From Sphingomonas sp. SUN019 (GTDB lineage: Bacteria; Pseudomonadota; Alphaproteobacteria; Sphingomonadales; Sphingomonadaceae), in NCBI RefSeq assembly GCF_024758705.1, contig NZ_CP096971.1, forward strand, positions 3,625,501-3,689,500: DNA of 64,000 nucleotides, written 5' to 3'. Under the pieces are notes generated by a model. The model did no database searches. It was given only the letters and a program-made list of their open reading frames with translations, and was not told the DNA's origin. Below, piece by piece: positions 41,511 through 50,314 of the stretch; the first letter of the stretch is position 1; each line of letters opens with the position of its first letter. A program made the position numbers and the translations under genes.

Positions 41511-42260
41511 CTATTTCCTCCGCCGCCGCTTCTTGTCCCGCTCCAGCACCGGCAACCGAATGTACACCGGCGTCACCGTCCGCACGACGCGCGGCGGCTG
41601 CACGATCTGAGGGTCGGCCGGGAAAGCCGCGCGCGCCTTTGCGAACAGCGCCCGCGCCCGCGCCGCGCCCGGCACGCTCGCGCTGCGCCCGACCCAGCGC
41701 CAGTGCCACGGCTCCCATTTCACATTCTGCGTATTGCTGGTCGGGAACGACATCTCGAACCCGTAGCGCGGTGCATTCTCAACCAGCCAGCGGAAGGCGG
41801 GCGTCGCGGCCATGCACGCCTCCGCATCGGGGCACCCGTTGGCGGGCCGGACCGCGAAATCCAGCGCATAGCCGGTCGCATGCTCGCTATGCCCCGGCGG
41901 CGCGACCGAGATTGCACGATCCAGCCCGCTCGCGGTCTGCTTCGTCCGGCAGAACGTCGCAGATTGCCGCGAGATCGACCGGTGGCACGACATCGCCAGA
42001 ATACGCCCGCCGACCGCCGGATCGCCCGCCGCGGCGGCCAGCAACCGCTCCAGATCGGGCAGCATATCGCGCCGCACACGGCAGCCGTTCACCGACAGCC
42101 CCGCGGGCACGCTGACCAACTCACCCTCCGCCACATCGCCATAAGGAAGATGGCCCAACGCGCGACCATCGGGCGAAATCGTCGCGTTCGCGCCATCGCA
42201 CATCTGCGCTTGCGCGGGCGCGGCGACGACTGCGAGAAGGACGAAGGCGTGGCGGATCAC
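41511..42260 (-). CDS. VanY-type D-alanyl-D-alanine carboxypeptidase (M15B)
   Basis: 249 residues from a GTG (AGAGG 7 nt upstream) with a signal peptide VIRHAFVLLAVVAAPAQAQ. Zinc ligands and catalytic Glu are H127 and D134 (HSEHATGYALDF), E183 and H186 (EPWHWRW), the M15B pattern. Expected to trim the terminal D-Ala of peptidoglycan stem peptides in the periplasm; association with glycopeptide resistance is not implied. A basic tail RDKKRRRRK ends the protein. Cysteine-rich (six Cys), so disulfides are likely. Confidence 0.9.
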   Translation of the reverse strand: MIRHAFVLLAVVAAPAQAQMCDGANATISPDGRALGHLPYGDVAEGELVSVPAGLSVNGCRVRRDMLPDLERLLAAAAGDPAVGGRILAMSCHRSISRQSATFCRTKQTASGLDRAISVAPPGHSEHATGYALDFAVRPANGCPDAEACMAATPAFRWLVENAPRYGFEMSFPTSNTQNVKWEPWHWRWVGRSASVPGAARARALFAKARAAFPADPQIVQPPRVVRTVTPVYIRLPVLERDKKRRRRK

Positions 42261-42307
42261 GCCTCCGCCTCTGGCGCGCCGGGCCGGGGGGTGGCAAGGG
42301 GCCGCGC

Positions 42308-42994
42308 ATGATCGGTGAGCGCGTACTCTTCCTCGATGGCGAGGCATTGGTGATCGACAAGCCCGCCGGATTGCCGGTGGATCGCCCGCGCGACGGCTCG
42401 ATCGCCCTCGAAAATCATATGTCGAACCTCACCTTCGGCTTCAAACGCTGGCCCGTGCCGGTGCATCGCCTCGATCGCGACACCAGCGGCTGCCTGCTCC
42501 TGTCACGCAACCCAAAGGCGCACGCGCGGTTCCAGCAGGCGTTCGAACAGGGACTGGTCAGCAAACGCTATGTCGCGATCCTGGACGGTGTTCCGTCGGG
42601 TGGCGAGGGCGAGATCGACATTCCGCTCGGCAAGGTGTCCACGATCGAGACAGGCTGGCGCATGACGCGCGATCCAAAGGGCAAATCGGCGCGAACGGCG
42701 TGGAAGCTGCTGGCGGAAAGGGACGGCCGCGCATTGGTCGAGTTCCGCCCTGCGACCGGCCGCACGCACCAGATCCGCGTTCATGCGCTGGAGGGGCTGG
42801 GCGTCGCGGTGCTCGGCGACCCCACCTATGGCAGCGCGTTTCCCGGCGGAATGATGCTCCACGCGATCGAACTGACGATCCCGCGCGGGGAAAAGGAAGC
42901 GATCGGCGCGGTCGCGCCGTGGCCCGAACGCTTCGCCGCGGGCGGCTTCGCCGAGGAATATGTAACGGACGCGGCGGGTGATCCGGCTTCCTGA
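42308..42994 (+). CDS. RluA-family pseudouridine synthase
   Basis: Isomerises uridine to pseudouridine in rRNA or tRNA. 228 residues with catalytic D56 in HRLDRDTSG and the family motifs VIDKPAGLPV and ATGRTHQIRVH. No S4 domain, as in RluA/TruC-like short members, so the target RNA site cannot be assigned. Overlaps arfB by 17 nt. Confidence 0.94.
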   Translation: MIGERVLFLDGEALVIDKPAGLPVDRPRDGSIALENHMSNLTFGFKRWPVPVHRLDRDTSGCLLLSRNPKAHARFQQAFEQGLVSKRYVAILDGVPSGGEGEIDIPLGKVSTIETGWRMTRDPKGKSARTAWKLLAERDGRALVEFRPATGRTHQIRVHALEGLGVAVLGDPTYGSAFPGGMMLHAIELTIPRGEKEAIGAVAPWPERFAAGGFAEEYVTDAAGDPAS

Positions 42995-43391
42995 CGCGGC
43001 GACGATCGACGCGGCGAGCGAGGAACGCTTCCTCGCCGCGACCGGGCCGGGCGGGCAGAACGTCAACAAGGTCGCGACCGCGTGCCAGCTCCGCGTCGAC
43101 GTGTTCGCGCTGGGCCTCGATCCCGAGACGTACCGGCGGCTGAAGCTGGTTGCGGGGAGCAAGCTGACGGCGAGCGGGACGCTTGTCATCACCGCCCGGC
43201 GTTACCGCACGCAGGAATCGAACCGCGCCGATGCGCGCGGACGGCTGGACGAACTGCTGAAGGCGGCGGCGACGCGTGAGGCGCGGCGGGTGAAGACCAA
43301 GCCGTCGAAGGCGGCGAAGGCGCGTAGGGTGGACGAGAAGAAGGGCCGCAGCACGGTGAAGGCGGGGCGTGGCAAGGTGAAACTGGACTGA
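42978..43391 (+). CDS. arfB: ArfB ribosome-rescue peptidyl-tRNA hydrolase
   Basis: Frees ribosomes stalled on mRNAs without stop codons by hydrolysing peptidyl-tRNA. 137 residues from a GTG within rluA. The release-factor GGQ motif is at 25-27 (GPGGQNVNKVAT), and the C-terminal tail is the lysine/arginine-rich extension (KPSKAAKARRVDEKKGRS) that enters the mRNA channel. The size equals E. coli YaeJ. Confidence 0.95.
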   Translation: MIRLPDAATIDAASEERFLAATGPGGQNVNKVATACQLRVDVFALGLDPETYRRLKLVAGSKLTASGTLVITARRYRTQESNRADARGRLDELLKAAATREARRVKTKPSKAAKARRVDEKKGRSTVKAGRGKVKLD

Positions 43392-43418
43392 CTCTTCCGG
43401 TCACCCAACCCCCAACCC

Positions 43419-43498
43419 GTCACCCCAGCGAAAGCTGGGGTCCCAAGCGGCTCCTTTCCCGCGCCATCGCATGAGACCCCAGCTTTCGCTGGGGTGAC
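43419..43498. repeat. Inverted repeat, CCCCAGCGAAAGCTGGGG type
   Basis: Left arm GTCACCCCAGCGAAAGCTGG and right arm its reverse complement, about 35 bp apart. Same architecture as the repeats at 4628 and 63894 with a different stem sequence. Between arfB and msrC. Confidence 0.88.
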
Positions 43499-43518
43499 GA
43501 GCGGGCTAAGGCGTCCCA

Positions 43519-44019
43519 ATGTACCAATTCGACGTATCGACCGGCTCGAAGGCCGAACTATACCGCGACATCGTCTCCGCACTCGACGCGTTGACCGCGG
43601 ACGAACCCGATTCCATCGCCAACATGGCCAACGCCGCGGCGCTGCTTTGGCAGTATCTGCCCGACCTCAACTGGGCCGGTTTCTACCGCTTGGTGGAGGA
43701 CGAACTCGTCCTCGGTCCATTCCAGGGCAAACCCGCCTGCATCCGCATCGCGCTCGGCAGCGGCGTCTGCGGCGCGGCGGCGGCGTCGCGCGAAACGCAA
43801 TTGATAGCGGACGTCCATGCTTTCCCCGGCCACATTGCGTGCGATGCGGAAAGCGCCTCCGAACTGGTCGTGCCGATCGTCGTCGGGGATCGACTGATCG
43901 GTGTGCTGGACCTCGACAGCCCGCACGTCGGCCACTTTGATGCGGAGGATGCGGCGGGCTGCGAGGCGATCGCGGCGCAGTTGGGACCGCGGATCGCGGG
44001 TTGGGGCGCCAAACTCTAA
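43519..44019 (+). CDS. msrC: Free methionine-(R)-sulfoxide reductase (GAF domain)
   Basis: Reduces free Met-R-sulfoxide, an oxidative-damage repair step. 166-residue GAF-fold protein. The three active-site cysteines are C74 (GKPACIRI), C84 (GVCGAAA) and C108 (HIACD), matching fRMsr enzymes. Lies alone between two different inverted repeats. Confidence 0.93.
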   Translation: MYQFDVSTGSKAELYRDIVSALDALTADEPDSIANMANAAALLWQYLPDLNWAGFYRLVEDELVLGPFQGKPACIRIALGSGVCGAAAASRETQLIADVHAFPGHIACDAESASELVVPIVVGDRLIGVLDLDSPHVGHFDAEDAAGCEAIAAQLGPRIAGWGAKL

Positions 44020-44029
44020 ATCTGTACCC

Positions 44030-44104
44030 GTCATTGCGAGCGCAGCGAAGCAATCCAGAGCGTCGCGCGTGACACTGGATTGCTTCGCTGCGCTCGCAAC
44101 GACG
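44030..44104. repeat. Inverted repeat, ATTGCGAGCGCAGCGAAGC type
   Basis: GTCATTGCGAGCGCAGCGAA... and its complement TTCGCTGCGCTCGCAACGAC enclose a short loop; ends 44030 and 44104. A well-known style of alphaproteobacterial intergenic palindrome, different in sequence from the other families here. Confidence 0.88.
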
Positions 44105-44168
44105 ATTCACAGATTGCGCGGCTCCCTCCACTTAACGTCAGTCCGGCATGACGAGGAAATCGAAAGTC

Positions 44169-45203
44169 TCAATCCTCAACCCCCTCCCGCGCGAGCAACA
44201 CCCGTTTCCGCTCCAGCCCGTAGGCGTAGCCCCCAAGCGTCCCGTCGGTGCGTTGGGCGCGGTGGCACGGCACGACCACCGCGACATGGTTCGCCCCGCA
44301 CGCCGACCCCGCTGCACGCACCGCCTTCGGGTTCCCCGCAATCGCCGCCAGCTCGGCATAGGTCCGCGTCTCGCCCGCGGGGATGTCGCGGAGCGCCTGC
44401 CACACCGCCTCCTGAAATGCGGTCCCGCGCACGTCTAACGGCAGGTCGTGGTCGCGCTCGGGCGACTCGACGCTCGCCACCACCTGCGCGGCGAGCTTCG
44501 CCAGCGCACCGCCGCCCGGCACGATCTCGGCCTTTGGGAAGCGCGCGCGCAATGCGGCTTCATTCTCGTCGAACGAAACGCGGCACAGCCCCTTGTCGGT
44601 CGCCGCCACGAATAATTTGCCCAGACTCGTATCCGCCACCGTCCAGCGGATCGTCACCCCCGCGCCGCCGCGCGCCCACGCGCTGGGACTCATTCCCAGC
44701 CGCTTCGCGCCATGGTCGTAGAAGCGGCTGGGCGCGGAATAGCCCGCTTCGTAGATCGCATTGGTCACGTTCGCCTCCTTCTTCAACGCCTCGCCCGCGC
44801 GGGTCGCGCGCAGGCCGCGGGCATAAGCGGCGGGGGTCACCCCCGTCGCGCGCTTGAACAATCGGTGGAAATGATGCGGCGCATAACCGACCCGCGCTGC
44901 CAGTTCGTCCAGCGGCACCAGCTCCTCGCTCGCCTCGATCAGCGCGATCGCCTCGGCCACCGCCACCCGGTCGCGTCCCACCGCATCGGGCAGGCAGCGC
45001 AGGCACGCGCGATACCCCGCCGCCCGCGCCGCTGCCGGGTCGGCGTGGAAGCTGACGTTCTCGCGCTTGGGATGTCGCGCGGCGCAGCTGGGTTTGCAGT
45101 AAATGCCCGTCGTCCGCACCGCGACGACGAAGCGGCCGTCGGCATTCCGATCACGCCGCTCGAACGCATCCCAGGCGGCGTTGATGTCGATGGTCTGTGT
45201 CAT
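44169..45203 (-). CDS. ada: Ada bifunctional alkylation-repair regulator
   Basis: Repairs O6-methylguanine and methylphosphotriesters and, once methylated, activates the adaptive response. 344 residues. N-terminal zinc cysteines C36, C40, C67, C70 (GIYCKPSC, ACLRC), of which C36 is the phosphotriester acceptor; AraC-type helix-turn-helix at about 85-180 (VPLDELAARVGYAPHHFHRLF); C-terminal methyltransferase with PCHR at 312-315. All parts are intact. The start at 45203 follows the region that holds only spurious extension upstream. Confidence 0.96.
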   Translation of the reverse strand: MTQTIDINAAWDAFERRDRNADGRFVVAVRTTGIYCKPSCAARHPKRENVSFHADPAAARAAGYRACLRCLPDAVGRDRVAVAEAIALIEASEELVPLDELAARVGYAPHHFHRLFKRATGVTPAAYARGLRATRAGEALKKEANVTNAIYEAGYSAPSRFYDHGAKRLGMSPSAWARGGAGVTIRWTVADTSLGKLFVAATDKGLCRVSFDENEAALRARFPKAEIVPGGGALAKLAAQVVASVESPERDHDLPLDVRGTAFQEAVWQALRDIPAGETRTYAELAAIAGNPKAVRAAGSACGANHVAVVVPCHRAQRTDGTLGGYAYGLERKRVLLAREGVED

Positions 45204-45303
45204 GAGCAGGGATGTAGGCGATCGATCCGCGCGCGACATCCCGCCCCTTGCGATCAAAGCGCGGGGCGATGACAGCGCGCGTGGTTTGGGGTACGAAAAG
45301 GCG

Positions 45304-46248
45304 ATGTTCGAGACCGATCCGTTCGTGAAACTGCCGCTGGCGTTCGATGCCGATGCGCTCGCGGAAGAAGTACGCGCGCTGCCGACGCGGGCGTGGCATC
45401 CGCATCCTGGCAAGCTGCCCGGCAATGAGGCGGCGTTCCTGGTCACGACGAACGGCGGGCTCAACGAAGACCTGACCGGCCCGATGGCGCCGACTGAATT
45501 CCTGCGCGCCTCCCCCTATACGATGCATGTCATGGCGGCGATCGGTGCGGTATGGGGCCGGACGCGGTTGATGAAGCTGGCGCCCGGATCCGTCGTCCCG
45601 CCGCACGTCGATACCAATTTCTACTGGCGTCGGCACATCCGCATCCATGTACCGATCATCACCACGCCGCAGGTGTCGTTCACCTGCCGCCAGCAGACGG
45701 TGCACATGGCGCCCGGTGAATGCTGGATGTTCGACACCTTTTCGCATCACAATGTCCGCAACGACAGCGCTGAGGCGCGGGTCCATCTGGTGATGGACAC
45801 GGTCGGCGGCGAACGATTGTGGGATATGGTCGAACGCGCTGCGGCTGGCGAACCAGCCGTTGCGATTCCGGCGGGCGCTGGCCGAGCGGAGGACATGGCG
45901 TTCGAGGGGCTGAACGACGCGTCGGTCATGTCGCCGTGGGAACTGGCGCATCACGTCCGCTTCATCGCCGATCACGCGCGACCCGATCCGCGGCTGGCGA
46001 TGGTCCTGAAGCGGCTAGACCGGTTCGTCGCCGCGTGGCGCGGGATCTGGGCGCAGCATGGCGCCGATGCCGCGGGCTTCGCGGATTATCGGCGGCTATT
46101 GCAGGCGCTCGATGACGATCTTCCTGGGCTGGGCGGACAGCAATTGCTGTTGCGCAACCAGTTGCCGGTCTATCGCCAGATTGCCGAGCTGATCTACACG
46201 CTCGACCTGCCGATGACCGCGGCGGCACCGGTGCGGCTGGCCTCTTGA
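45304..46248 (+). CDS. Aspartyl/asparaginyl beta-hydroxylase family dioxygenase
   Basis: 314 residues. Double-stranded beta-helix Fe(II)/2-oxoglutarate-type oxygenase with PPHVDTN (H101, D103) and a distal His in FSHHNVRND (about 148), plus an Arg in RVHLVMD for 2-oxoglutarate. Its substrate is unknown; related enzymes hydroxylate Asp/Asn in proteins or free or carrier-bound amino acids. The C-terminal ~100 residues are an extra helical domain. The stop overlaps a sulfotransferase start (TTGA), so the two are probably made together. Confidence 0.88.
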   Translation: MFETDPFVKLPLAFDADALAEEVRALPTRAWHPHPGKLPGNEAAFLVTTNGGLNEDLTGPMAPTEFLRASPYTMHVMAAIGAVWGRTRLMKLAPGSVVPPHVDTNFYWRRHIRIHVPIITTPQVSFTCRQQTVHMAPGECWMFDTFSHHNVRNDSAEARVHLVMDTVGGERLWDMVERAAAGEPAVAIPAGAGRAEDMAFEGLNDASVMSPWELAHHVRFIADHARPDPRLAMVLKRLDRFVAAWRGIWAQHGADAAGFADYRRLLQALDDDLPGLGGQQLLLRNQLPVYRQIAELIYTLDLPMTAAAPVRLAS

Positions 46249-47108
46249 GCGAACAAGCCGCGCGGGCGCAGTTCGACCGCCCGGTCTTTATCGTCAGCTC
46301 GCCGCGGGCGGGGTCGTCGATGCTGTTCCTTTCGCTGGCGCAGGCGCCCGGCGCCTTCACGATCGGCGGCGAAAGCCACCAGTTGATCGAAGGCGTACCT
46401 GGGTTGCACCCGTTCCAGCGCGGATGGACGTCGAACCGGCTGACTGCCGAGGACGCCACTGCGCCGATCGCCGAAGAACTGGCGCGCCGCTTTCACGCCA
46501 ACTTGCGCGACCGTGACGGGGTCGCGCCAACCGGGCGAGTGCGACTGATCGAAAAGACGCCGAAGAACAGCCTGCGCGTTCCGTTCCTCGACCGCATCTT
46601 TCCCGATGCGCAGTTCGTCTATCTTTATCGCGACCCGCGCGAAACGCTGGCCAGCATGATCGAGGCGTGGACGTCGGGTCGCTTCCGTACCTATCCGCGG
46701 TTGCCGGGTTGGCGGGGATTGCCGTGGTCGCTGCTGTTGACACCCGGCTGGCGCGACCTGAATGGTCTCGCGCTGCCCGAGATCGTGGCGCGGCAATGGG
46801 CGGCGACGACCGACGTTTTGTTGGCGGACCTCGCCATGTTGGCGCCGGGGCGGGTTCATGCGATCGACTATGCCGCTGTCACCGCGACGCCGGCAAAGGC
46901 GATGCGCGCGCTGGCGAATGCTGTGGGCTTGGTGTGGGATCGCGCGGTTGCGACGCTTCCGCTGTCGCCGACAGTCGTTTCCGTCCCCCGAGCGGACAAA
47001 TGGCGCGACCGCGCGGAGGAGATCGAGGGCGTCCTTCCCGTGATCGCCGAACCTGCCGCCGCGGCGCGCGCGATTCTTGGGCGCCACGATGTGGTGCAGG
47101 AGCGATGA
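46245..47108 (+). CDS. Sulfotransferase family protein
   Basis: 287 residues from a TTG that overlaps the hydroxylase stop. PAPS-binding 5'-phosphosulfate loop VSSPRAGSSML (about 17-27) and 3'-phosphate motif YLYRDPRETLASM (about 125). Expected to move sulfate from PAPS to a hydroxyl or amine. Pairing with the upstream hydroxylase suggests the hydroxyl it creates may be the acceptor (inference). Overlaps the enoyl-CoA hydratase by 4 nt. Confidence 0.88.
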   Translation: MSEQAARAQFDRPVFIVSSPRAGSSMLFLSLAQAPGAFTIGGESHQLIEGVPGLHPFQRGWTSNRLTAEDATAPIAEELARRFHANLRDRDGVAPTGRVRLIEKTPKNSLRVPFLDRIFPDAQFVYLYRDPRETLASMIEAWTSGRFRTYPRLPGWRGLPWSLLLTPGWRDLNGLALPEIVARQWAATTDVLLADLAMLAPGRVHAIDYAAVTATPAKAMRALANAVGLVWDRAVATLPLSPTVVSVPRADKWRDRAEEIEGVLPVIAEPAAAARAILGRHDVVQER

Positions 47109-47890
47109 GGATGGCCGATCTGGTCCTCATAGACACCGCGGACGGCGTCGCCACCGTGACGCTCAACCGGCCCGAGGCGATGAACGCGTTGTCCACCGCG
47201 CTGCGGGCCGAACTGTACCGCGCGATGCTGGCGGTCGACGCAGACGACGCGGTGCGCGCGGTGGTGCTGACCGGGGCGGGGGAACGCGCGTTCACCGCCG
47301 GGCTGGATCTGAAGGAACTGGGATCGACTGCCGGTGCGCTCGGCTCGGCCAATGCGCGCGGCGCCGAAGAAAATCCGGTCACGGCGATCGAAGCGTGCCG
47401 CAAGCCGGTGATCGGCGCGATCAACGGCGTGGCGATCACCGGCGGGTTCGAGGTCGCGCTGGCGTGCGATATCCTGATCGCGTCGACCAACGCGCGCTTC
47501 GCCGACACGCACGCGCGGGTCGGGGTGATGCCCGGCTGGGGACTGAGCCAAAAACTGTCGCGGTTGATCGGGATCGCGCGGGCGAAGGAACTGTCGTTCA
47601 GCGGCAACTTCCTCGACGCGGCGACTGCCGAGCGCTCGGGCCTGGTCAACCGCGTCGTCGCGCCCGAAGACCTGCTGCCGCTCGCACGGCTGCTCGCGCG
47701 CGACATCGCCTCTGCCGACGCCGCCTTCATCGCGGCCTACAAGAGCCTGATCGACGACGGCTTCGCGCTGCCGTTCGGCGAAGCGCTGGCGCTGGAGCAT
47801 CGCCGGTCATCGGCCGCGAACGCCGCGGTCACTCCGGCAGCGGTCGAGGCGCGCCGCGCGGCGGTCCAGGCGCGCGGGCGATCGCAATAG
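47105..47890 (+). CDS. Enoyl-CoA hydratase/isomerase
   Basis: 261-residue crotonase-fold protein. Oxyanion-hole segments are FTAGLDLKEL (about 60-70) and INGVAITGGFEVALACD (about 100-116); the Glu in VGVMPGWGLSQ position is replaced by a non-acidic residue, so it may be an isomerase or a non-canonical crotonase rather than a standard beta-oxidation hydratase. Starts at the ATG overlapping the sulfotransferase stop. Confidence 0.9.
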   Translation: MRMADLVLIDTADGVATVTLNRPEAMNALSTALRAELYRAMLAVDADDAVRAVVLTGAGERAFTAGLDLKELGSTAGALGSANARGAEENPVTAIEACRKPVIGAINGVAITGGFEVALACDILIASTNARFADTHARVGVMPGWGLSQKLSRLIGIARAKELSFSGNFLDAATAERSGLVNRVVAPEDLLPLARLLARDIASADAAFIAAYKSLIDDGFALPFGEALALEHRRSSAANAAVTPAAVEARRAAVQARGRSQ

Positions 47891-47913
47891 GGTCCGGCGC
47901 AATAGGGTCTGGC
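47884..47913 (+). repeat. 15-bp tandem duplication at the hydratase stop
   Basis: GCAATAGGGTCCGGC followed directly by GCAATAGGGTCTGGC (one mismatch); the first copy contains the TAG stop. A small local duplication. Confidence 0.8.
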
Positions 47914-47956
47914 GCTTTGCCGATCGCGCGATAATCTCTCCGCCGGGGGAAGAATC

Positions 47957-49483
47957 ATGAAGCTTCTTGAGACCTTAGCCGCGGTGCTGACCGTGATCAC
48001 ATCAGCCAGCCCCGCGTCGGCCGATTGGCTGCAGGCGACGTCGCGGCATTTCGTGCTGTACGCCGACACCAGCGAAGCCAGTCTGCGCAAGCAGGCGGTG
48101 GCGCTGGAGCGGATGGATCAGGGTTTGCGCCGCTTCATGAAGACCGACGATCCGCCCGAGGCCGCATCGAACAGGCTGACGGTGTTCGTCGTCAGCGAAC
48201 GCGATATCCGGTCCTTGTGCCGATGCGACAACGTCGCCGGCTTCTATCAGGCGCGCGTCAACGGGCCGGTGGCCTTCAGCGCGAAGAGCGTGGGCATGGG
48301 GGAGGGGACGTCGGACAGCGGCCGGATCGTGCTGTTCCACGAATATGCGCACCATTTCCTGCTCGGCAGTTACGGCATCGCGTTTCCGGCCTGGTATTCG
48401 GAAGGGTTCGCGGAATTCGCCTCCACGATGAAGATATCGCCGGGTAAGGTGCTGATCGGTAGCGCGGCGCAGCATCGCGCTTGGGGCCTGCTCGCCGGGC
48501 AGCGGCTGAGCGCCGCGCAGATGTTCGACACCGCGCAATGGGGCAAGCTGAAGCGCGACGGCTTCGACGCATTCTATGGCCGCGGCTGGCTGATGACGCA
48601 TTATTTCCACTTCAATCCCGAACGCCGGAAACAATTCGTCCGCTATCTGACCCTGCTTAATACCGGCACCCCCGGCGTCGTAGCGGCGACCGAGGCGTTC
48701 GGCGACCTGAAGGCGCTCGATCGCGATCTGGCGGGATATCTCGGGCGATCGACGATCCCGGGCATGACGATGATGATGGGCGACACGCCCGAACCGGTAG
48801 TGACGGTGCGGACGCTTGGTGCGGGGGAGGCAGCGCTGATCCGGCTGCGGATGGAATCGGTCCGCGGCGTCGATGCCAAAACCGCCGCGCCGTTGTTCGC
48901 AAAGGCCGCGCCGATCGCCGCGCGGTATCCAGAGGATTCAGTGGCGCAGGGCTGGTTTGCGGAAATGGCGTATGACGCGGGCGATAACGCCGTCGCGGAG
49001 AAGGCCGCCGATCGCGCCGTCGCGTCGGATGCGAAATCGGTGCAGGGGCTGCTTTACAAGGCGCGCGTTCGATTGCGTGCGTTGTCGCAAGACCAGAAGG
49101 CCGATGCCGCCGCCTGGACCGCGGCGCGTAAACCCATCATCGCCGCCAACCGGCTCGACCCCGACGATGCGGAGCCGTTGTGGCTGTTCTGGGAAAGCTT
49201 CGGGATGGAAGGCCGCGAGCCGATCAAATCGGCGATGACCGGTCTGTACCGCGCGCAGGAACTGGTGCCGCAAGACCCGTCGGTGCGCTTCGCCGCGGCG
49301 GCGAGCCGGATCATGGCGAGGGAAAACGACGCCGCAAAACGCCTGCTCCGTCCGCTCGCCTACGATCCCCACGCGGGAAACGACAATCCCGCCACGCGGA
49401 TGCTCGCCGCGCTCGACGCCGGAAAAACAGGCGCGGCGGTGATGGCGGCTGCGGGAGACAAGCCGAGCGCGGCCGCCGAATGA
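47957..49483 (+). CDS. Secreted HExxH protein, DUF1570-like putative metallopeptidase
   Basis: 508 residues with a signal peptide (about 1-22, SASPASA). A zinc-binding HEYAH at 128-132 followed by SEGFAEF (E149 or E153 as possible third ligand) gives a gluzincin-type active site. The C-terminal half (about 250-490) is helical and repetitive, tetratricopeptide-like (AQGWFAEMAYDAGDNAVAEKA). No family member of known function that I can name; a periplasmic peptidase with protein-binding repeats is the best guess. RBS is GGGGGAAGAATC before ATG. Confidence 0.78.
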   Translation: MKLLETLAAVLTVITSASPASADWLQATSRHFVLYADTSEASLRKQAVALERMDQGLRRFMKTDDPPEAASNRLTVFVVSERDIRSLCRCDNVAGFYQARVNGPVAFSAKSVGMGEGTSDSGRIVLFHEYAHHFLLGSYGIAFPAWYSEGFAEFASTMKISPGKVLIGSAAQHRAWGLLAGQRLSAAQMFDTAQWGKLKRDGFDAFYGRGWLMTHYFHFNPERRKQFVRYLTLLNTGTPGVVAATEAFGDLKALDRDLAGYLGRSTIPGMTMMMGDTPEPVVTVRTLGAGEAALIRLRMESVRGVDAKTAAPLFAKAAPIAARYPEDSVAQGWFAEMAYDAGDNAVAEKAADRAVASDAKSVQGLLYKARVRLRALSQDQKADAAAWTAARKPIIAANRLDPDDAEPLWLFWESFGMEGREPIKSAMTGLYRAQELVPQDPSVRFAAAASRIMARENDAAKRLLRPLAYDPHAGNDNPATRMLAALDAGKTGAAVMAAAGDKPSAAAE

Positions 49484-50158
49484 CTATCCGCCATTCGCCC
49501 GGAACAACGCCAACGTCCGTTCGCGCGCCAGATCGGCGCTCGGTTCGTGATAGTCCTTGCGGCGGTCGGAATTGAAGCCGTGTCCGGCGTCGTACACGTG
49601 CACCTCGGCGTTCGGCCAATCCTTCGCGATGACCTCCTCGACGCCCTCGATCGGGATGCCTGAATCGAATCGCCCGAAATGCAGGATGGCCGGCACCTTG
49701 GGCTCTTGGTCCTTCGCGGCGGGGATCAGGCTGCCGTAATAACCGCTCGCCGCCGCTACCCCGGTCAATTGCGTCGCCGCATACCAGGCGACTGACCCGC
49801 CGTAGCAATAGCCGACGACGAACACCGGCCCCTTGTCCTTCAACGCATCAATGCAGGTCTGGACGTCCTTCAGCGACAGGTCGAACGGGTGAAGTTTCCG
49901 CGCCAGTTCCACCGCGCGCTCGAAACCGGGGCCGCTGTACTCTGCCTCGAATCCGGGATGCTCGCGATCGAACAGCGCGGGGGCCAGCACTTCATATCCG
50001 TCGGCGGCATATTCGTCGCACAGCTCGCGAATATGGTCGGTGACGCCGAAAATTTCCTGCACCAGCACCAGCCCGCCTCGGCTTTCGCCCTCCGGTTCCG
50101 CATGATAAACCGCCACCGCGGCCCCGTCCGACATCGTCATCGTCTGCATCTCGCCCAC
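49484..50158 (-). CDS. Dienelactone hydrolase family protein
   Basis: 224 residues. Nucleophile is Cys118 in VGYCYGGSVAW, the DLH signature, with Asp165 (GRFDSGIP) and His193 (DAGHGFNSD) completing the triad. Members hydrolyse dienelactone from chlorocatechol breakdown or other cyclic esters; the real substrate is unknown and no aromatic-degradation genes are near. GTG at 50158 has GGAGAG upstream; ATG at 50149 is an alternative. The stop abuts the stop of the convergent HExxH protein gene. Confidence 0.9.
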   Translation of the reverse strand: MGEMQTMTMSDGAAVAVYHAEPEGESRGGLVLVQEIFGVTDHIRELCDEYAADGYEVLAPALFDREHPGFEAEYSGPGFERAVELARKLHPFDLSLKDVQTCIDALKDKGPVFVVGYCYGGSVAWYAATQLTGVAAASGYYGSLIPAAKDQEPKVPAILHFGRFDSGIPIEGVEEVIAKDWPNAEVHVYDAGHGFNSDRRKDYHEPSADLARERTLALFRANGG

Positions 50159-50314
50159 GCCGGTTCTCTCCTCCGATTGCGGAGGGAGATATGACGCAAG
50201 GATTGCATCCCCGCGACCCCTTTGCTACGCGCCCGCCAACTCAAGCGAAGGTGCCTTCAGCGCGCCGCTCGTTCGCTTGGGGCCAATTCTTGTCCGAACA
50301 GGGAATCGAATCGC

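Noticed and set aside
41511..42347. Longer N-terminus for the VanY-type protein
   Set aside because: The extra 29 residues are Arg/Pro/His-rich and would bury the signal peptide that begins at the GTG at 42260.
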